Shown here: positions 1 to 11,030 of the stretch, in pieces
How the letters are laid out: every line of letters starts with the position of its first letter
Position numbering within the stretch: the stretch's first letter is position 1
DNA from: Litsea cubeba
Lineage: Eukaryota; Streptophyta; Magnoliopsida; Laurales; Lauraceae
Reading direction: 5' to 3'
NCBI GenBank assembly: GCA_012931725.1
Contig: CM022949.1
Coordinates: 2,485,439-2,549,438, forward strand
Length of the DNA stretch: 64,000 nt
Program-made: the position numbers and the translations under genes
Notes under the pieces: model-generated
The model's input: only the letters and a program-made list of their open reading frames with translations
The model's database searches: none
What the model was told of the DNA's origin: nothing

Positions 1-194
1 TTTATCTCTTATGCAAGCTATCAGCTATGAAAGGTATGTATACTAATATTAATATAATATATTAATACATTTTCATATTTCTCCAATAATATATAATGAT
101 ATATGTCATATATTTGCTGTATAATAATGTTCTACACTAGGTATATTATATGCTTAAGCATTCAGACCCAGAATGTGAATCCTGACCCAAATAT

Positions 195-300
195 CAGTTG
201 AGAACAGCTCGTTACCGGAGTGGTAATGAGCGGTAGTTCTTACTTAGCTATCCAGGGTTCGAAATGCCACCTGTAACTCCATAGTTTCGAATACCAAGTT
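195..300 (+). other. Possible tRNA-derived SINE head
   Basis: A tRNA-like arrangement is visible: an A-box-like TGGTAATGAGCGG around 221-233, followed about 20 bases later by a B-box-like GGGTTCGAAATGCC around 256-269. This is the internal RNA polymerase III promoter layout of plant SINEs. I could not define a 3' tail or target duplication, and the cloverleaf is poor, so it is not a tRNA gene. It may be chance or an old SINE fragment. Confidence 0.2.
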
Positions 301-1077
301 TACCGCCAAGATACTTGAATTTGCCGTCCTACTTTCTGAAGAAAAACGGGAACTTCCAAGATCATATATAGCTCCATGGTGAGATCCAATTTAAAACTTT
401 TTATCAACATATACAACAATAGTTGATTGCGGACGCATATAGAAAATAGTGGAAGCAATATCCATATAAAGCGGAAGCAGATACGGTATCAATCTCCATA
501 AAGCAGATAATAGCATGGCATAAGTCAGGTAAGTCTCAAAGTGTAAAATATAAGTGTGTACATATCTGAATATGAATCACCCCGCTCACAACAAATGACA
601 CTCAAACCAAAAATAAGTTCACACAGCCCCAACTGCAGGCATTTCATCCTTCGGCTCCACCTCCGGGTCTGCCGGTCCCCTCCCGTACTCATCGGCTATA
701 GGCGCCTAGATGAGCGCGTCACCTCCGGGGGCGAGGTCAATACCAATACCTTAAGCACCAAATATTGGGTCAGATCTAAAGGATCTGGCTGGCACAGTAT
801 ATAAGTAACATATGATGTATGCATCAAAAAGGAATAAAGACGATAATAAGATCAATGGGTAACAAAAGTGCAATACTAGGCAATTGTGCAAAATATAACA
901 ATAAGGATTAATAGGAAAGTAAAGCAATCTAAATAACCATATATCAATATGGCACATTCACACAAGCTGGCCAACGCGAGATATTATATCGCGACCCTCC
1001 CATACTGATAACCAGTTGCAGTAGAGAATAATAGTACAACGCAAGGAATAATAAGCCATGCCGAACCATACATCTCT

Positions 1078-1285
1078 ATAATAATAAGCATATATGCATT
1101 ACTGGAGTTTGCCGGCCGCGAATGCATATATATCACTAGAGTCTATTGCCCCCTCTAATCATATATCTCTATAATAATAAGCATATATATATATATGCAT
1201 TACCGGAGTTTGCCGATATATATATATTACCAGAGTCTGCCGGCTGTCTAATTATACATATTACCGGAGTCTACCGGCCTTCTAA
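1078..1285. repeat. Short degenerate tandem repeat (TTACCGGAGTYTGCCG core)
   Basis: Four to five imperfect copies of a unit built from an AT-rich stretch (CATATATGCAT, ATATATAT) and a GC-rich core resembling TTACCGGAGTTTGCCG follow one another. Spacing is irregular, about 45-60 bp. It has no coding potential. It is probably part of a decayed retrotransposon LTR. Confidence 0.5.
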
Positions 1286-2149
1286 TCACAACTCATCATG
1301 ATGGCCCCATCTATAATAATTAGCCCCACTAAGGATGATCAATCCAATGGTAAGCTTACAACAACTAAGTGAATGTCTTACACCGACTCAAGGAAATCAA
1401 GTAAAGCTCTGTGTTTGGCTCCGCTATCCTTGTGCGAGCAAGATCATCTCATATCCGCACAAAGTTCAGTATCCATGTCCAATCCATAGTCCATATCCAT
1501 AATTAAATCCACGGCCATGATCCACCTGTCATTGTTTTTCTCCATATCCATTGTATTCCATATGCAGCATGATCCATTACATTACCCATCCATAAGTGGG
1601 TTCCTAAGTCATTGTCACAATGCTCTATTCTAAGATAATATCATCCATCCATTCCTTAGGCCATAAGGGTCAAGTGATCTCCATTCACAATCCAGGTCAC
1701 CACTAGGACATCCTAAGTTCAGGTCCTCCAATCTCCATTTATTAACAGGCTAAAGTAATAGATAATGACAAGAATGAACAACAACAAATAGTATCCATCA
1801 CTCATGAACACCATGCCAATCAATGAAGTTAATAGCAATAGTCAATCCTAGGTCAATGCCCCATTTTCAGGTCCAGGTCCATGTTAGCCAATTCAAATCC
1901 TAAATGAAGTTTCGGATGCCAAGAGATATGAATTTGGTGCTCTGAAGTTTAAGGCATCTTCGACGATGTTTAAGGATTGAATCGAAACCCAATTAATATT
2001 CTACTCCCTACTTTGGTAGCCTCATAGGTCAATTGTTAAGCCCAACTCTTGACTCATTCTTGGCTCATCATTGGAGGTGCACATGGAAGGTCAATGGGCC
2101 TCACATCCCATCAATTTTAAAATGGATTCAAATTTGGAATTTCACCGTC

Positions 2150-2460
2150 TGCAGTGTGGCCGGTCGACATGGCATAGGGGCACGTCGACCTGCTACACAG
2201 AGAGAGAGATTGAGACTTGGCTTGCTTCTGGAAAATAACTGTAGTGTACTGGGCCGACCGGCTAAACGAATTTCTCTGGAACAAATAGAAAGCAGGCTGG
2301 ATCTCAATTTCTGGGTCATGCAGTTTACCTGGTCGACTTGGCACAGGGTCCGGTTGACCAGATGCATTGATTTCAGTATCAGTCAGTCAGCTACTGAGAC
2401 TTAGTTATCTGCTCTCTACAGTGTGCCCGGTCGACCTGGGCAAGGATAGGTCGACCGCGT
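2150..2460. repeat. Three degenerate GTCGAC-containing repeat units
   Basis: Three spaced units near 2160-2195, 2328-2362 and 2426-2458 each carry GGTCGACNTGG-CA followed within about 30 bases by GGTCGACC or GGTTGACC. Each unit is therefore itself an imperfect inverted repeat. No gene is associated. The unit could be a structured part of a retrotransposon LTR or untranslated region. Confidence 0.4.
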
Positions 2461-3409
2461 ATACGTAGAAACTACATTTTTTAGATTTCTGAAGCCTTTT
2501 CAATTCACCCAATTTTCCATTAAAACTCATCAATCTCTACTCTAATCATCACCAATCCATCACAAACATCAAACTTCATCTATACATCACAAATCCACCG
2601 ACAATTGAGCAATTGATCTTCCAAATGAGAGATCCCACCCATCAATGACCAAAACTCCATAAAGTAAGGATTTGAGGGAAAGATCTTGTAATCACTGCAT
2701 ATATATGAATTGAATTACATAATTCAAGGAAGAAATCATGTATTCTATATTAAATAGGTATATTGTACTTGCCTTTTAGCCCAAATCAAGCTCTAATGGC
2801 TTCCGACTCTCAAAACAGTATCCAAAACCTTAGATCTACAGAGATCTAGGCTGCCTACACCCAATTCCCATAGAGAATTGCATTTAGGAGATGTAATTCT
2901 AGAGAGAGCGAAATTCAAGGAATTTGGGCTATGGGAAGGAACTTACCTTGTTGTGCAGAGAAAAAGAGATTTAGGAGATAAGAGAGGTCCCCTAATTTAA
3001 GAGTAGCAATAGCTTGGAGAGAATTATGCTTCCTTGTAGTAGGAAACCCTATATCTGGATTTCCAGTAGAGATATATAGAGAGAGAGAAATTGGTGGAAT
3101 TGTTAGAGGGAAAATGAGGAAATGAGATGGAAGAAAAGAGAAATGGGAGGGAAAGAGAGAGATGACAGCTTGGACGTTGGAGGGATGGGTTTGATTGGGG
3201 CATTCAGCGACAGGTCCCTGAACATTTCACTTTATAGCCTTAGATCCACAAAAAAAAGTCATAGAGCCAAAGGTCCCTCCCACACTTTCTCATACCAGAA
3301 ATATCTAGTTTACCATTTCTTTAAATCATAACCTATGATTGGTGGGATATCCCATTAATAATGGTCAGCTAACATTTAATTACACACGATTAATGGAATC
3401 CCCATATTT

Positions 3410-4080
3410 TCAAATAAATTCTAAAAACACACAAATAAACTTCAAAATAACGAAAATAAATTTTAAAAAATGAAATAATTTCAAAAAATGCAATAAGTTA
3501 AAAAAAGCAATATGTAATCACATAACGTAAATAAATTTAAAAAGATGCAAATAAGTTTTAGAATATCCAAATAAATTTCAGAAAATATAAATTAATTTCA
3601 AAAGACTCAAATAAATCTCAAAAGATCCAAAGAAAATCTCAAAAAATAAAAATAAATTTAAAATAATAAAAATAAATTTTAAAAAATGCAATCATCTCAA
3701 AAAATCAATAAATTTGAAAAGATACAAATAAATTTTAAAAGACGCAAATAAATTTAAAAAATGCATATATATTTCATAAAACGTAAATAAATTTGTTAAA
3801 AAAAACTCAAATAAATTTTGAAAAAAACTTAGATAAATTTACCAAAAATAGAAAGAAATATGACAAAAAACAGATAAATTTGAACAATACTCAGATAAAT
3901 ATGATAGAAAACAGATGAACTTGAATAAAATTCATATAAATTTACCAAAAACTCAGATAAATTTAGAAAAAATACAAAGAAATATGACAGAAAATAGATA
4001 AATGTGAACAACACTCTGGTTTATATGATAGAAAACAGGAAAATTTGAACAAAGCTCAGATAAATTTGACAAAAGAGACA
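3410..4080. repeat. AT-rich degenerate minisatellite
   Basis: Some 670 bp are made of imperfect short units of the type AAATAAATTTNAAAA followed by AATGCAAATAA or CTCAGATAAATTTGAC. The left half has roughly 20-25 bp periodicity. The right half (about 3800-4080) shows longer units of around 55-65 bp alternating CTCAGATAAATTT and AGAAAACAG. The ORFs crossing it are low-complexity reading of the repeat. Confidence 0.65.
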
Positions 4081-4629
4081 AACAGAGCCAAAAGCGATCA
4101 CTTAGGAGATGTTAGTCCTCCACGGAATTTGACAAAAGACAAAAACAGAGCGAAAAACAGGTCGGGTCGGATCAGACCTGGAATCAACCCGTGACTTGGG
4201 AGACCCTTCAACTGTTATTGGGCTTCAGAAGCGGGCGGGTCGGACCTGACTTGGAACCAACCCAAGACCTGAGACCTGAGACGGTCTTCTTCCTCTTCGG
4301 TCTCTGTTCTCTGATACAGAACAGAGAACCCAACCCACTATCCTTGCTGCGTTGGTTTTCTCCGATGACGCTGGCGGGTGGCCTGACTGGCAAGACGACG
4401 ACGACGGCGATGACGGTGGTCTCTGGCGACTTGCAGCGATCGATCCCGGTGTGGCTACGACTAGGATGGGCGATGTAGATCAATACCATAACCTAGATGA
4501 CGATGGTGACTCGATTGCGCAAGTAGCAGTCATCGATCTTCTTCGGCTCTGGGCCCAGCGACAACAATGAAAACCGGCAGTGAGGGATCCTCTGCCCAAT
4601 CTTTCAAGATCTGATTCGATGGCCAAAAT

Positions 4630-4824
4630 TCAGATCACCGGGCACAGCCCTTGATTTGATGGACGACGACTGTGGTGAGTCCGGGTTCTCGGATTATTGT
4701 GCAATCTCGATCTCAGATCTGGAGCTTTCGTGGACGAAGCTTCTGCTCTGGCGTCGTCGTTGGAACCGCCGTAGCCGGAGACAGAGAGGACGAGGAGGAT
4801 GACGAGGAAGAGAGATCTAGCCAT
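4630..4824 (-). CDS. Candidate small secreted-protein ORF or captured first exon (64 codons)
   Basis: A minus-strand ORF opens with MARSLFLVILLVLSVSG, which reads as a textbook N-terminal signal peptide: positive N-end, about 11 hydrophobic residues, small residues at the cleavage site. An Asp/Ala/Ser-rich stretch and then an Arg/His-rich tail follow. The surrounding 600 bp (4190-4830) are much more GC-rich than the AT-rich repeats on either side. I do not recognise the family. The tail looks like read-through into noncoding sequence, so the real object could be a first exon ending near codon 43, or a gene fragment captured by a transposon. No promoter or downstream exon could be assigned, so it may equally be chance. 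Confidence 0.25.
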   Translation of the reverse strand: MARSLFLVILLVLSVSGYGGSNDDARAEASSTKAPDLRSRLHNNPRTRTHHSRRPSNQGLCPVI

Positions 4825-4830
4825 GGCTGA

Positions 4831-5814
4831 GTGAGGGAGGAGGAGATAGGCATTTTGTAAAATCCAAACCCACCCATCAAACCTAGGCTCGTTGAAAAAG
4901 AAGAGGGATAATATAAAATTTAAAATTTGAAAATTTAAAATTTAAAATTTTATGTCTAAAATGGTTGGAAGGGCAATTTAGTCTTGAAAAATGAGATCAT
5001 GTGGATGCAGGGACCTAAAGGTAGAAAAAGTCTAGTTGCTTGGACCATAGGCCTTAAAAAGTTTTTCCTTGGACTGGAGGCTGAATACATTCACTTATAG
5101 GGACCTTTCGCTAATTTTTCCTAATTTATAGGATTTGGTTGAGAGTGAAATGTCCAAGTTGCCTTTCTTAGTTTTAGTTTTGGATAAGTACATGGGCATC
5201 AAGGGTATTTTAGGTCTAGTTTGCACATCCTCCAATGGAAACTCCTCCTATTCTTCTTAATTACTTCTAAGGGCTTCTAACTAACTAACAAACTTCCTAA
5301 AAGTCCATCTAAAGCCCTATGGTTACTATAAATAACAAAAAGAAACTAATTTTTAAAAAATAAGCCAAAAAACCTGGAAAAAAACTAAACTACCCATACT
5401 AACCCCTATTAACTAATACAATTAGATATTATATACTATAATTAGTATAAATCAAGTATAAGTGAGGGTCCACAAGGGTGGGGCCTCACACCATCTCTTC
5501 CCATGTGTGAGGGCTTCCTTCCCACTTGTAGGTACTTTATTCCCTCACGTGTGGGCTCCTTTTAATTTTCACGCATATGAGTTGTCTTCCTATGTGTGTG
5601 GGCTATTTTTGTGTCCGAGTCCCCTTGGCTTGGTTAAATAAAAAAAAAAAACAAATATTGATAATTATTTTAGCAGTTATTTTTTTGAAATAATCGTCAT
5701 ATGGTTGAATAGATCAAAAAAGAAAGTTTGGTACCCACAAAAGAGCAATGAAGAAGCGTGAGGAGATGTCCAAAGGAAATTGTTTGAATTGTTTGAACTG
5801 ATATCATTTGATGA
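4831..5814. other. Intergenic DNA without recognised genes
   Basis: AT-rich noncoding sequence. Phrases such as 'agggacctttcgctaattt' recur in related form at about 3203-3222 and 4996-5010, suggesting both sides belong to the same decayed LTR-type repeat. Nothing coding is visible. Confidence 0.4.
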
Positions 5815-5822
5815 TCTATGTA

Positions 5823-6429
5823 TAGGGTTGTAAATGGGTACCCGATTCTCCGATTACCCGAAGGTTCCGACCCGTTAGGATCCGGGTTTGGGTCCTTATT
5901 TTGGTCTCGATAAGAAAATGGTTTCGGTTCTGGATCCTTTTTTTGGAACCGATACCTAAACGGTTCCGGTTCTGGATCCACAGTGGCTCAGACCCGTGGA
6001 CCCGGGACCCGACCCAATATATACTAACATAAGGTAACTTTATTATGTGAGAACATAACCCTTTTTACTTTTCTACTTTTCTACATTAGGGTTTTCTACT
6101 TTTCTACATCTCATTGCCTGTTTGGATGTGATTTCTGAGTTTTTGGTTAAAAGTGTCTGTTATTGATAGACAAAATGTCACATTAGTGTTTGTAGGCACG
6201 TGATCCAATTGAAATGTGAAAAAAGCATAATTTTTTTAAAGAAAAATACAGGTATTAGTCTAGACCCGGAACCGGAACCAGACCCGCCTCACAAACGGTT
6301 CCGGTTCTGGTTCCCATTATTCTTAACGGTTCCGGTTCCGGTTCCGGTTCTGGTTCCCCTTCTTAGAAAACGGTTCCGGTTCCGGTTCCACCCTGGACCC
6401 GGACCGGAACCGACCCGTTTACAACCCTA
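5823..6429. mobile_element. Non-autonomous hAT-like element, copy 1 (607 bp, 8-bp TSD)
   Basis: The element begins TAGGGTTGTAAA and ends with the inverted form TTTACAACCCTA. It is flanked by a perfect 8-bp target duplication, TCTATGTA, at 5815-5822 and 6430-6437. An 8-bp duplication with short terminal inverted repeats is the signature of hAT-superfamily transposition. The interior is rich in GGTTCCGG/CCGGAACC repeats, which form long imperfect inverted repeats, and has no transposase. A closely similar copy lies in opposite orientation at 55595-56183. Confidence 0.85.
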
Positions 6430-6437
6430 TCTATGTA

Positions 6438-6919
6438 TAAATTGTTTGAACTGAAATGGACTTGGATGGTCTTGAATACCTTTTTAAATAAAACTCTAAA
6501 CCAAGGCCCTTTGCTTATTTTGGTAGTTCTGTTATGTTATTCCTCGCTGATTGTGCTTCTTTCCTACAGGTATGCGGGCGTGTCCTAAAAGAAGAAGCAA
6601 TAAATAATGCTAGGTCTGTAGTTTTTTGGGTTTTATTTCAGAACATTTGTGCGGAAAGATGTTCTTAGGTTTTTAGTTTGTTAGGTTTGGTGCTTAGACA
6701 TTTACGGATTTACATTTCTACAATGGAAATTTGATTTCCATTTTTTGGGTTCTTTATATGCATCCTGCTTTTAAATATTCTGTGCTTGTGGGAATTAAGT
6801 CTTCTATATGATGGAAATCACTAAGCTATTATTGGTAGTCTAGAATGCATTTGGTTGAACTCTCCTTGATTGTTACAAATTATTCCCTTGGAATGAAAAT
6901 TTACGAATGAATAAAAACC
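6438..6919. other. Intergenic DNA, no feature recognised
   Basis: Moderately AT-rich sequence between the hAT element and the E1 insertion. I see no ORF of note, and no repeat structure. It is the pre-insertion neighbourhood of E1 and continues on the other side at 15900. Confidence 0.3.
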
Positions 6920-6924
6920 ACTTC

Positions 6925-7834
6925 TGTGTGGGGAGATTTCCAGAGCACCAGATTAAGCCAATCCCAGCCATCAGATGAGACTAAGCACTCTCACGTGCCA
7001 GCCGCGTGCTACCCACGTGGCACCAGACTCACCTCGGCTAGCGAGGCAGAGGCCTCGGCCGAAGTCAGACAGCTCCATGCCATTAGCGCCGAGCCCAGCC
7101 ACCCCCTACGGCTCCATCTCGGTTGAGAGCTCCACCTCGGCTGAAGGAGCCGAGACGAGAGCCAAAGCCAGAAAGAGTCTCCACTCACGCCCCTCATCCC
7201 CCGCGTCACCAGGCACGTGGAGGGATGGGGGCACGAGCTAGGGGGACAGACGCGACATCCAGCCGCCCACAATCTTCGCCAGATCCTGACTGGGCGACAT
7301 CCAGCGGCTGAGGCCACATCAGGGCAAGGCCCGAGGGTAGATCCGACGATCTCCTACCGCCAAAAGCACCCAACACGATCTGGCCCAACAAGACGCGCAT
7401 TTAATGCATTGTGGACTGATCCGATTGACATTAAATGCAGGGTGGGCTGGATTGGACCGCATTTATTACTTTGCGGGCTCATCATGACTCCCAGTCACAT
7501 CATGGGACCCACACCAAGGTGTCCTCCAAAGGCATAAGCCAAAGCTTCTATAAAAAGAATCCCATACCCCATGCAAGGTACGCACAATTTCATACACAGA
7601 GCCGTTACTCTGTCTCTCTTCTTCCTCTCCTTCCATTGTTCCAGTTCCTAGACTGACTTTGGCATCGGAGAGCCTTGCGCCGCCCAGGCCAGGGTCCTCT
7701 GACCGTTTGCTCTTCTCTTTCAGGCTTTCGGACGGTACCCCAGTCATTCCCAATCATCATCTTTTCATCATCATCATCGGATAAGTCCTCTAAGGCTCCC
7801 CCCTTATTGTGGGTCATTACTTTCAGCACCTACA
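6925..7834 (+). repeat. E1 5' LTR (910 bp)
   Basis: TG...CA bounded, and matches 14986-15894 at about 99%. It contains several CACGTG or CACGTGG motifs (near 6993, 7013, 7214), typical plant G-box-like elements, and a TATA box at 7549. The TSD base pattern immediately outside is ACTTC. Confidence 0.93.
7549..7556 (+). promoter_or_regulatory. E1 5' LTR TATA box
   Basis: TATAAAAA, about 285 bp before the LTR end. It is preceded by GC-richer DNA and followed by a pyrimidine-rich U5-like stretch. The identical site sits at 15610-15617 in the 3' LTR. This would set the start of the genomic sense RNA. Confidence 0.6.
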
Positions 7835-7836
7835 AT

Positions 7837-7854
7837 TGGCGCCGTCTGTGGGAA
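7837..7854 (+). other. E1 primer-binding site
   Basis: TGGCGCCGTCTGTGGGAA begins two bases after the LTR end, where minus-strand priming by a host tRNA 3' end is expected. The same sequence follows the E2 5' LTR at 17526. I did not verify the tRNA isotype. Confidence 0.8.
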
Positions 7855-7913
7855 GGTAATATCCCAACCTTCCCAACCTTCCCAACCTTCTTAACCTCAG
7901 TCTTTCAGAAGCC

Positions 7914-9530
7914 ATGCCTCCGAAAGCTAGGAAGGGCGTAGAGTCCTCAAGAGCAGCGCTCGAGCTGCCACCACCGTCAACGGACGCCCCTCCTCAAGGG
8001 CGCTCCCGCACGGTGCATGGCACGTCCGCAGGCGAGGGCCGCTTAGGCTCTCAGCTCTTTGTCGAGTTCCCACTCCAAGAGGGACTCGAGGCCTCGATCT
8101 CAGCAGAAGAAGTCATGCCACCCAGACGCAATGAGCGTCCTCGGAAGGACAAAGCCGTGGCCGTAGGAGAGACGCGCCACGTTCAACCCCCTGCCACTGG
8201 AGGGGTTCTCGAAGCCCAAAATGCTCTCCTCCAGAGGCAAGAGCAGCTGATTCGCGAGCTCCAGCAGCGGCTGAGGGCTGCGCAAACGGCCTCCTTAAGG
8301 CAGGTCTCTGAGCCCCAAGGGGAGAAAGGGGACGCCCCCAGCAGGGTGGCCCAGCCTCCCCGCAAGGATCCCAGAAACCATCTGGACCACAAACGGAGCC
8401 AGATTCATGACGAAGGCTCGAGCAACAGCCGAAGTCATCGAAATCATGATGGCCGAGCTCGTAGCCATCACAGCCCGAGCCGCTCCAAGCGAAAGTCACG
8501 GGCCCAGACTCCGGAAAAGGACGACGAGCAAGAGCGATTCGACAAACACGTCAGGCTGGCTCTTCAGCATAACCTGGACGTGCGGAACCAAAAGCAGATC
8601 TGTGGCCACACTGATCTAGGGGCCTCACCCTTCACCAGAGATATCGAGCGCACCCCCTTGCCCAGAAAGTTCTCCGTCCCGCGGTTCGTCCCCTATGACG
8701 GACTGTCCGACCCGTCGGCTAACCTCAGACACTTCTCCCAGAAGATGTCCATCTGGGGGGATGGGGGCCACCTAAACTGCAAAATCTTCTCCTCCAGTTT
8801 GGGTGACCTCCCCCTGAAATGGTTCTGTTCTCTCCCAGAGAAGTCCATTTCGAGTTGGAAGGAGCTCCAGCTCTCCTTCCTGAAGAAGTTCCAAGCCTAC
8901 AGCGCCGTCCCCAAGAAGGAAGGGGACCTCCTCGCCCTGAGAATGAAGCAGGGTGAGACCCTCGCCAAGTTCGCCCGGCGATTCTGGGAGGTCTACAGCC
9001 AGATCGAGGGCACCAGGGAGGAGATAGCAATCTACGCCTTCCAGTATGCCTTGATCCCCGGCAACGACTTGCGAAAAAACTTGGCCGGGAGCCCTCCAGA
9101 ATCCATGCTAGAATTGATGTCCCGGGTCAAGCGCTTTATCGCCCAGGAAGAAGATGAGATCCGGGCCCGGGATCAAGACGGGCATCCAGAGCCCGAGCAG
9201 GAGAGCGACCAGCCTCGGCAGAGAGGCGGGAAGCCCTTCCGGAAGCAGGAGCCCGAGCAGGCTTGGGACGCCAGTTCGCCGGTGCCCACACCACCCAGGA
9301 CTAGGGGCACCAGCAGGCCGAGGCCTCGCGCCAGCGCCTATCAAGGCATCAACGTCGTCTTCAGAGAGCCGATACACCAGATCCTGAACAAAATAAAGGG
9401 TAAGCCGTTCTTCGAGTGGCCTCAGCCCTTGAGAAATGAACCCACTAGCGGCGATCGAAGCAAGCTCTACTGTTCCTACCACAAAGGTAAAGGACACAAG
9501 ACCGAGGAGTGCAACTCTCTGAAGTGGTAA
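7914..9530 (+). CDS. gag: E1 Gag (538 codons)
   Basis: Structural capsid/nucleocapsid protein of the E1 retrotransposon; in this family Gag packages element RNA in cytoplasmic virus-like particles. The start ATG (protein starts MPPKARKG) lies 80 bp after the LTR; the equivalent ATG is at 17589 in E2. The first about 230 residues are basic and low-complexity with a Gln-rich, coiled-coil-like stretch near residues 100-125. The retrotransposon gag core (residues about 265-420, HFSQKMSIWG to RFIAQEEDE) follows. A zinc-knuckle-like CSYHKGKGHKTEEC sits near the C-terminus (about residue 522). The frame is fully open, unlike E2, and ends at a TAA where E2 reads on towards protease. That TAA, and the missing pol, make this a gag-only element. 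Confidence 0.85.
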   Translation: MPPKARKGVESSRAALELPPPSTDAPPQGRSRTVHGTSAGEGRLGSQLFVEFPLQEGLEASISAEEVMPPRRNERPRKDKAVAVGETRHVQPPATGGVLEAQNALLQRQEQLIRELQQRLRAAQTASLRQVSEPQGEKGDAPSRVAQPPRKDPRNHLDHKRSQIHDEGSSNSRSHRNHDGRARSHHSPSRSKRKSRAQTPEKDDEQERFDKHVRLALQHNLDVRNQKQICGHTDLGASPFTRDIERTPLPRKFSVPRFVPYDGLSDPSANLRHFSQKMSIWGDGGHLNCKIFSSSLGDLPLKWFCSLPEKSISSWKELQLSFLKKFQAYSAVPKKEGDLLALRMKQGETLAKFARRFWEVYSQIEGTREEIAIYAFQYALIPGNDLRKNLAGSPPESMLELMSRVKRFIAQEEDEIRARDQDGHPEPEQESDQPRQRGGKPFRKQEPEQAWDASSPVPTPPRTRGTSRPRPRASAYQGINVVFREPIHQILNKIKGKPFFEWPQPLRNEPTSGDRSKLYCSYHKGKGHKTEECNSLKW

Positions 9531-10045
9531 CTGGAAAGACTCGCCGGCGAAGGCCACCTCCCAGAGTTCGTCAAGACAGAAGACGCCGGCGGCAGCGGGG
9601 GCCAAGTTCACCAGAGCACGGCTCGGGGCTCAGACAGCGAGGATTCCGAAAAGATCATCAACGTGATCCACCTGGCGTCCTCGGTTCCCTCTCCCTCGTC
9701 TCGCGGAAGCTCGCATCGCACGAGAAGGTGATGGAGGTCGAGCTCGGGCTGGCACAACGCTTACAGGCACAGGACACGAGCCAGCAGTAACTGAGATCGA
9801 ACAGTCTCCCACCTCGGCAACACCTTTCCGGCCTGCCAAAGGAAAGCCTGGCCCCGAACTGGCATGGTCCGTTCAGGGTAGGCTCACAGGCAACGAAATC
9901 AGCCTACAAGCTCAGACAGGGCAAGCCACTGCCGAGATCGCGGAATGCGTCCCGCCTGAAGAAATTCTGTTTCTAGGAAATGTAGCAAGTCTCATTCAAT
10001 GAAAGTGCCTTTTGCCCTGTCATCAAATCTCTGTCATCTCTCCTT
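9531..10045 (+). pseudogene. E1 pol scar: gag tail, then remnants from between the RNase H domains and the integrase end
   Basis: Comparison with E2 shows three joined scraps. 9531-9750 matches the gag-to-protease linker (E2 about 19230-19480, including the SEDSEKIINVIHLA motif). About 9785-9815 resembles the linker between the two RNase H domains (E2 about 21600). About 9845-10020 matches the integrase C-terminus and the sequence after its stop (E2 about 23225-23400, including PNWHGPFR-coding DNA). Two internal deletions of roughly 2.1 and 1.6 kb in E2 coordinates therefore removed PR, RT, RNase H and INT. No usable reading frame remains. Confidence 0.75.
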
Positions 10046-10059
10046 AGATGACTTCGACA

Positions 10060-11030
10060 GCTCCGGGTCCAACGCCCTGGAAAAGGCCTCGAGTCCAAAC
10101 TCGGTCGTTTCCTAAAGTTCCGGGTCCAACGCCCTGGAAAAGGCCTCGAGTCCAGACTCGGTCGTTTCCTAAAGTCCCGGGTCCAACGCCCTGGAAAAGG
10201 CCTCGAGTCCAAACTCGGTCGTTTCCTAAAGGTCCGGGTCCAACGCCCTGGAAAAGGCCTCGAGTTCAAACTCGGTCGTTTCCTAAAGTCCCGGGTCCAA
10301 CGCCCTGGAAAAGGCCTCGAGTCCAGACTCGGTCGTTTCCTAAAGTCCCAGGTCCAATGCCCTGGAAAAGGCCTCGAGTCCAAACTCGGTCGTTTCCTAA
10401 AGGTACGGGTCAAACGCCCTGGAAAAGGCCTCGAGTCCAAACTCGGTCGTTTCCTAAAGGTACGGGTCCAACGCCCTGGAAAAGGCCTCGAGTCCAGACT
10501 CGGTCGTTTCCTAAAGTCCCGGGTCCAACGCCCTGGAAAAGGCCTCGAGTCCAGACTCGGTCGTTTCCTAAAGTCCCGGGTCCAACGCCCTGGAAAAGGC
10601 CTCGAGTCCAGACTCGGTCGTTTCCTAAAGTCCCGGGTCCAACGCCCTGGAAAAGGCCTCGAGTCCAGACTCGGTCGTTTCCTAAAGGTCCGGGTCCAAC
10701 GCCCTGGAAAAGGCCTCGAGTCCAGACTCGGTCGTTTCCTAAAGTCCCGGGTCCAACGCCCTGGAAAAGGCCTCGAGTCCAGACTCGGTCGTTTCCTAAA
10801 GTCCCGGGTCCAACGCCCTGGAAAAGGCCTCGAGTCCAGACTCGGTCGTTTCCTAAAGTCCCAGGTCCAATGCCCTGGAAAAGGCCTCGAGTCCAAACTC
10901 GGTCGTTTCCTAAAGGTACGGGTCAAACGCCCTGGAAAAGGCCTCGAGTCCAGACTCGGTCGTTTCCTAAAGCTCCGGGTCTTGGACCCTGGAGAAGGCC
11001 TCGAGTTCGGACACTCGGCCGGGTTCCTAA
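10060..11030 (+). repeat. E1 57-bp tandem array (16 units plus one degenerate)
   Basis: Sixteen near-identical 57-bp units run head to tail, each containing CCCTGGAAAAGGCCTCGAG, ACTCGGTCGTTTCCTAAA and a variable first codon region. A seventeenth diverged copy ends near 11030. Because 57 is divisible by three and the unit lacks stops, one frame on each strand stays open (about 419 and 412 codons). Those proteins are most likely by-products. Units 6-7 (with variants CCAATGCCC then GGTACGGGTCAAACG) recur as units 15-16, implying duplication of a block of nine units. Tandem arrays in this 3' position are known for Tat-clade elements. Confidence 0.92.

Larger units (their letters stand above)
1..3400. 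other. Noncoding repeat-rich intergenic DNA
   Basis: I see no convincing coding sequence here; the short ORFs in both strands have no recognisable domain and are broken by low-complexity DNA. The stretch has the look of decayed LTR-retrotransposon or LTR DNA, with GC-rich patches between AT-rich ones, microsatellite-like blocks and GTCGAC-rich repeats described separately. A Del/Tekay-type LTR is possible, but I could not find paired LTR ends, a primer-binding site or a target duplication, so no element is called. Confidence 0.4.

Noticed and set aside
10060..11030. CRISPR-like array
   Set aside because: Units are contiguous without unique spacers, the genome is a plant's, and the repeats lie between LTRs of a retrotransposon.
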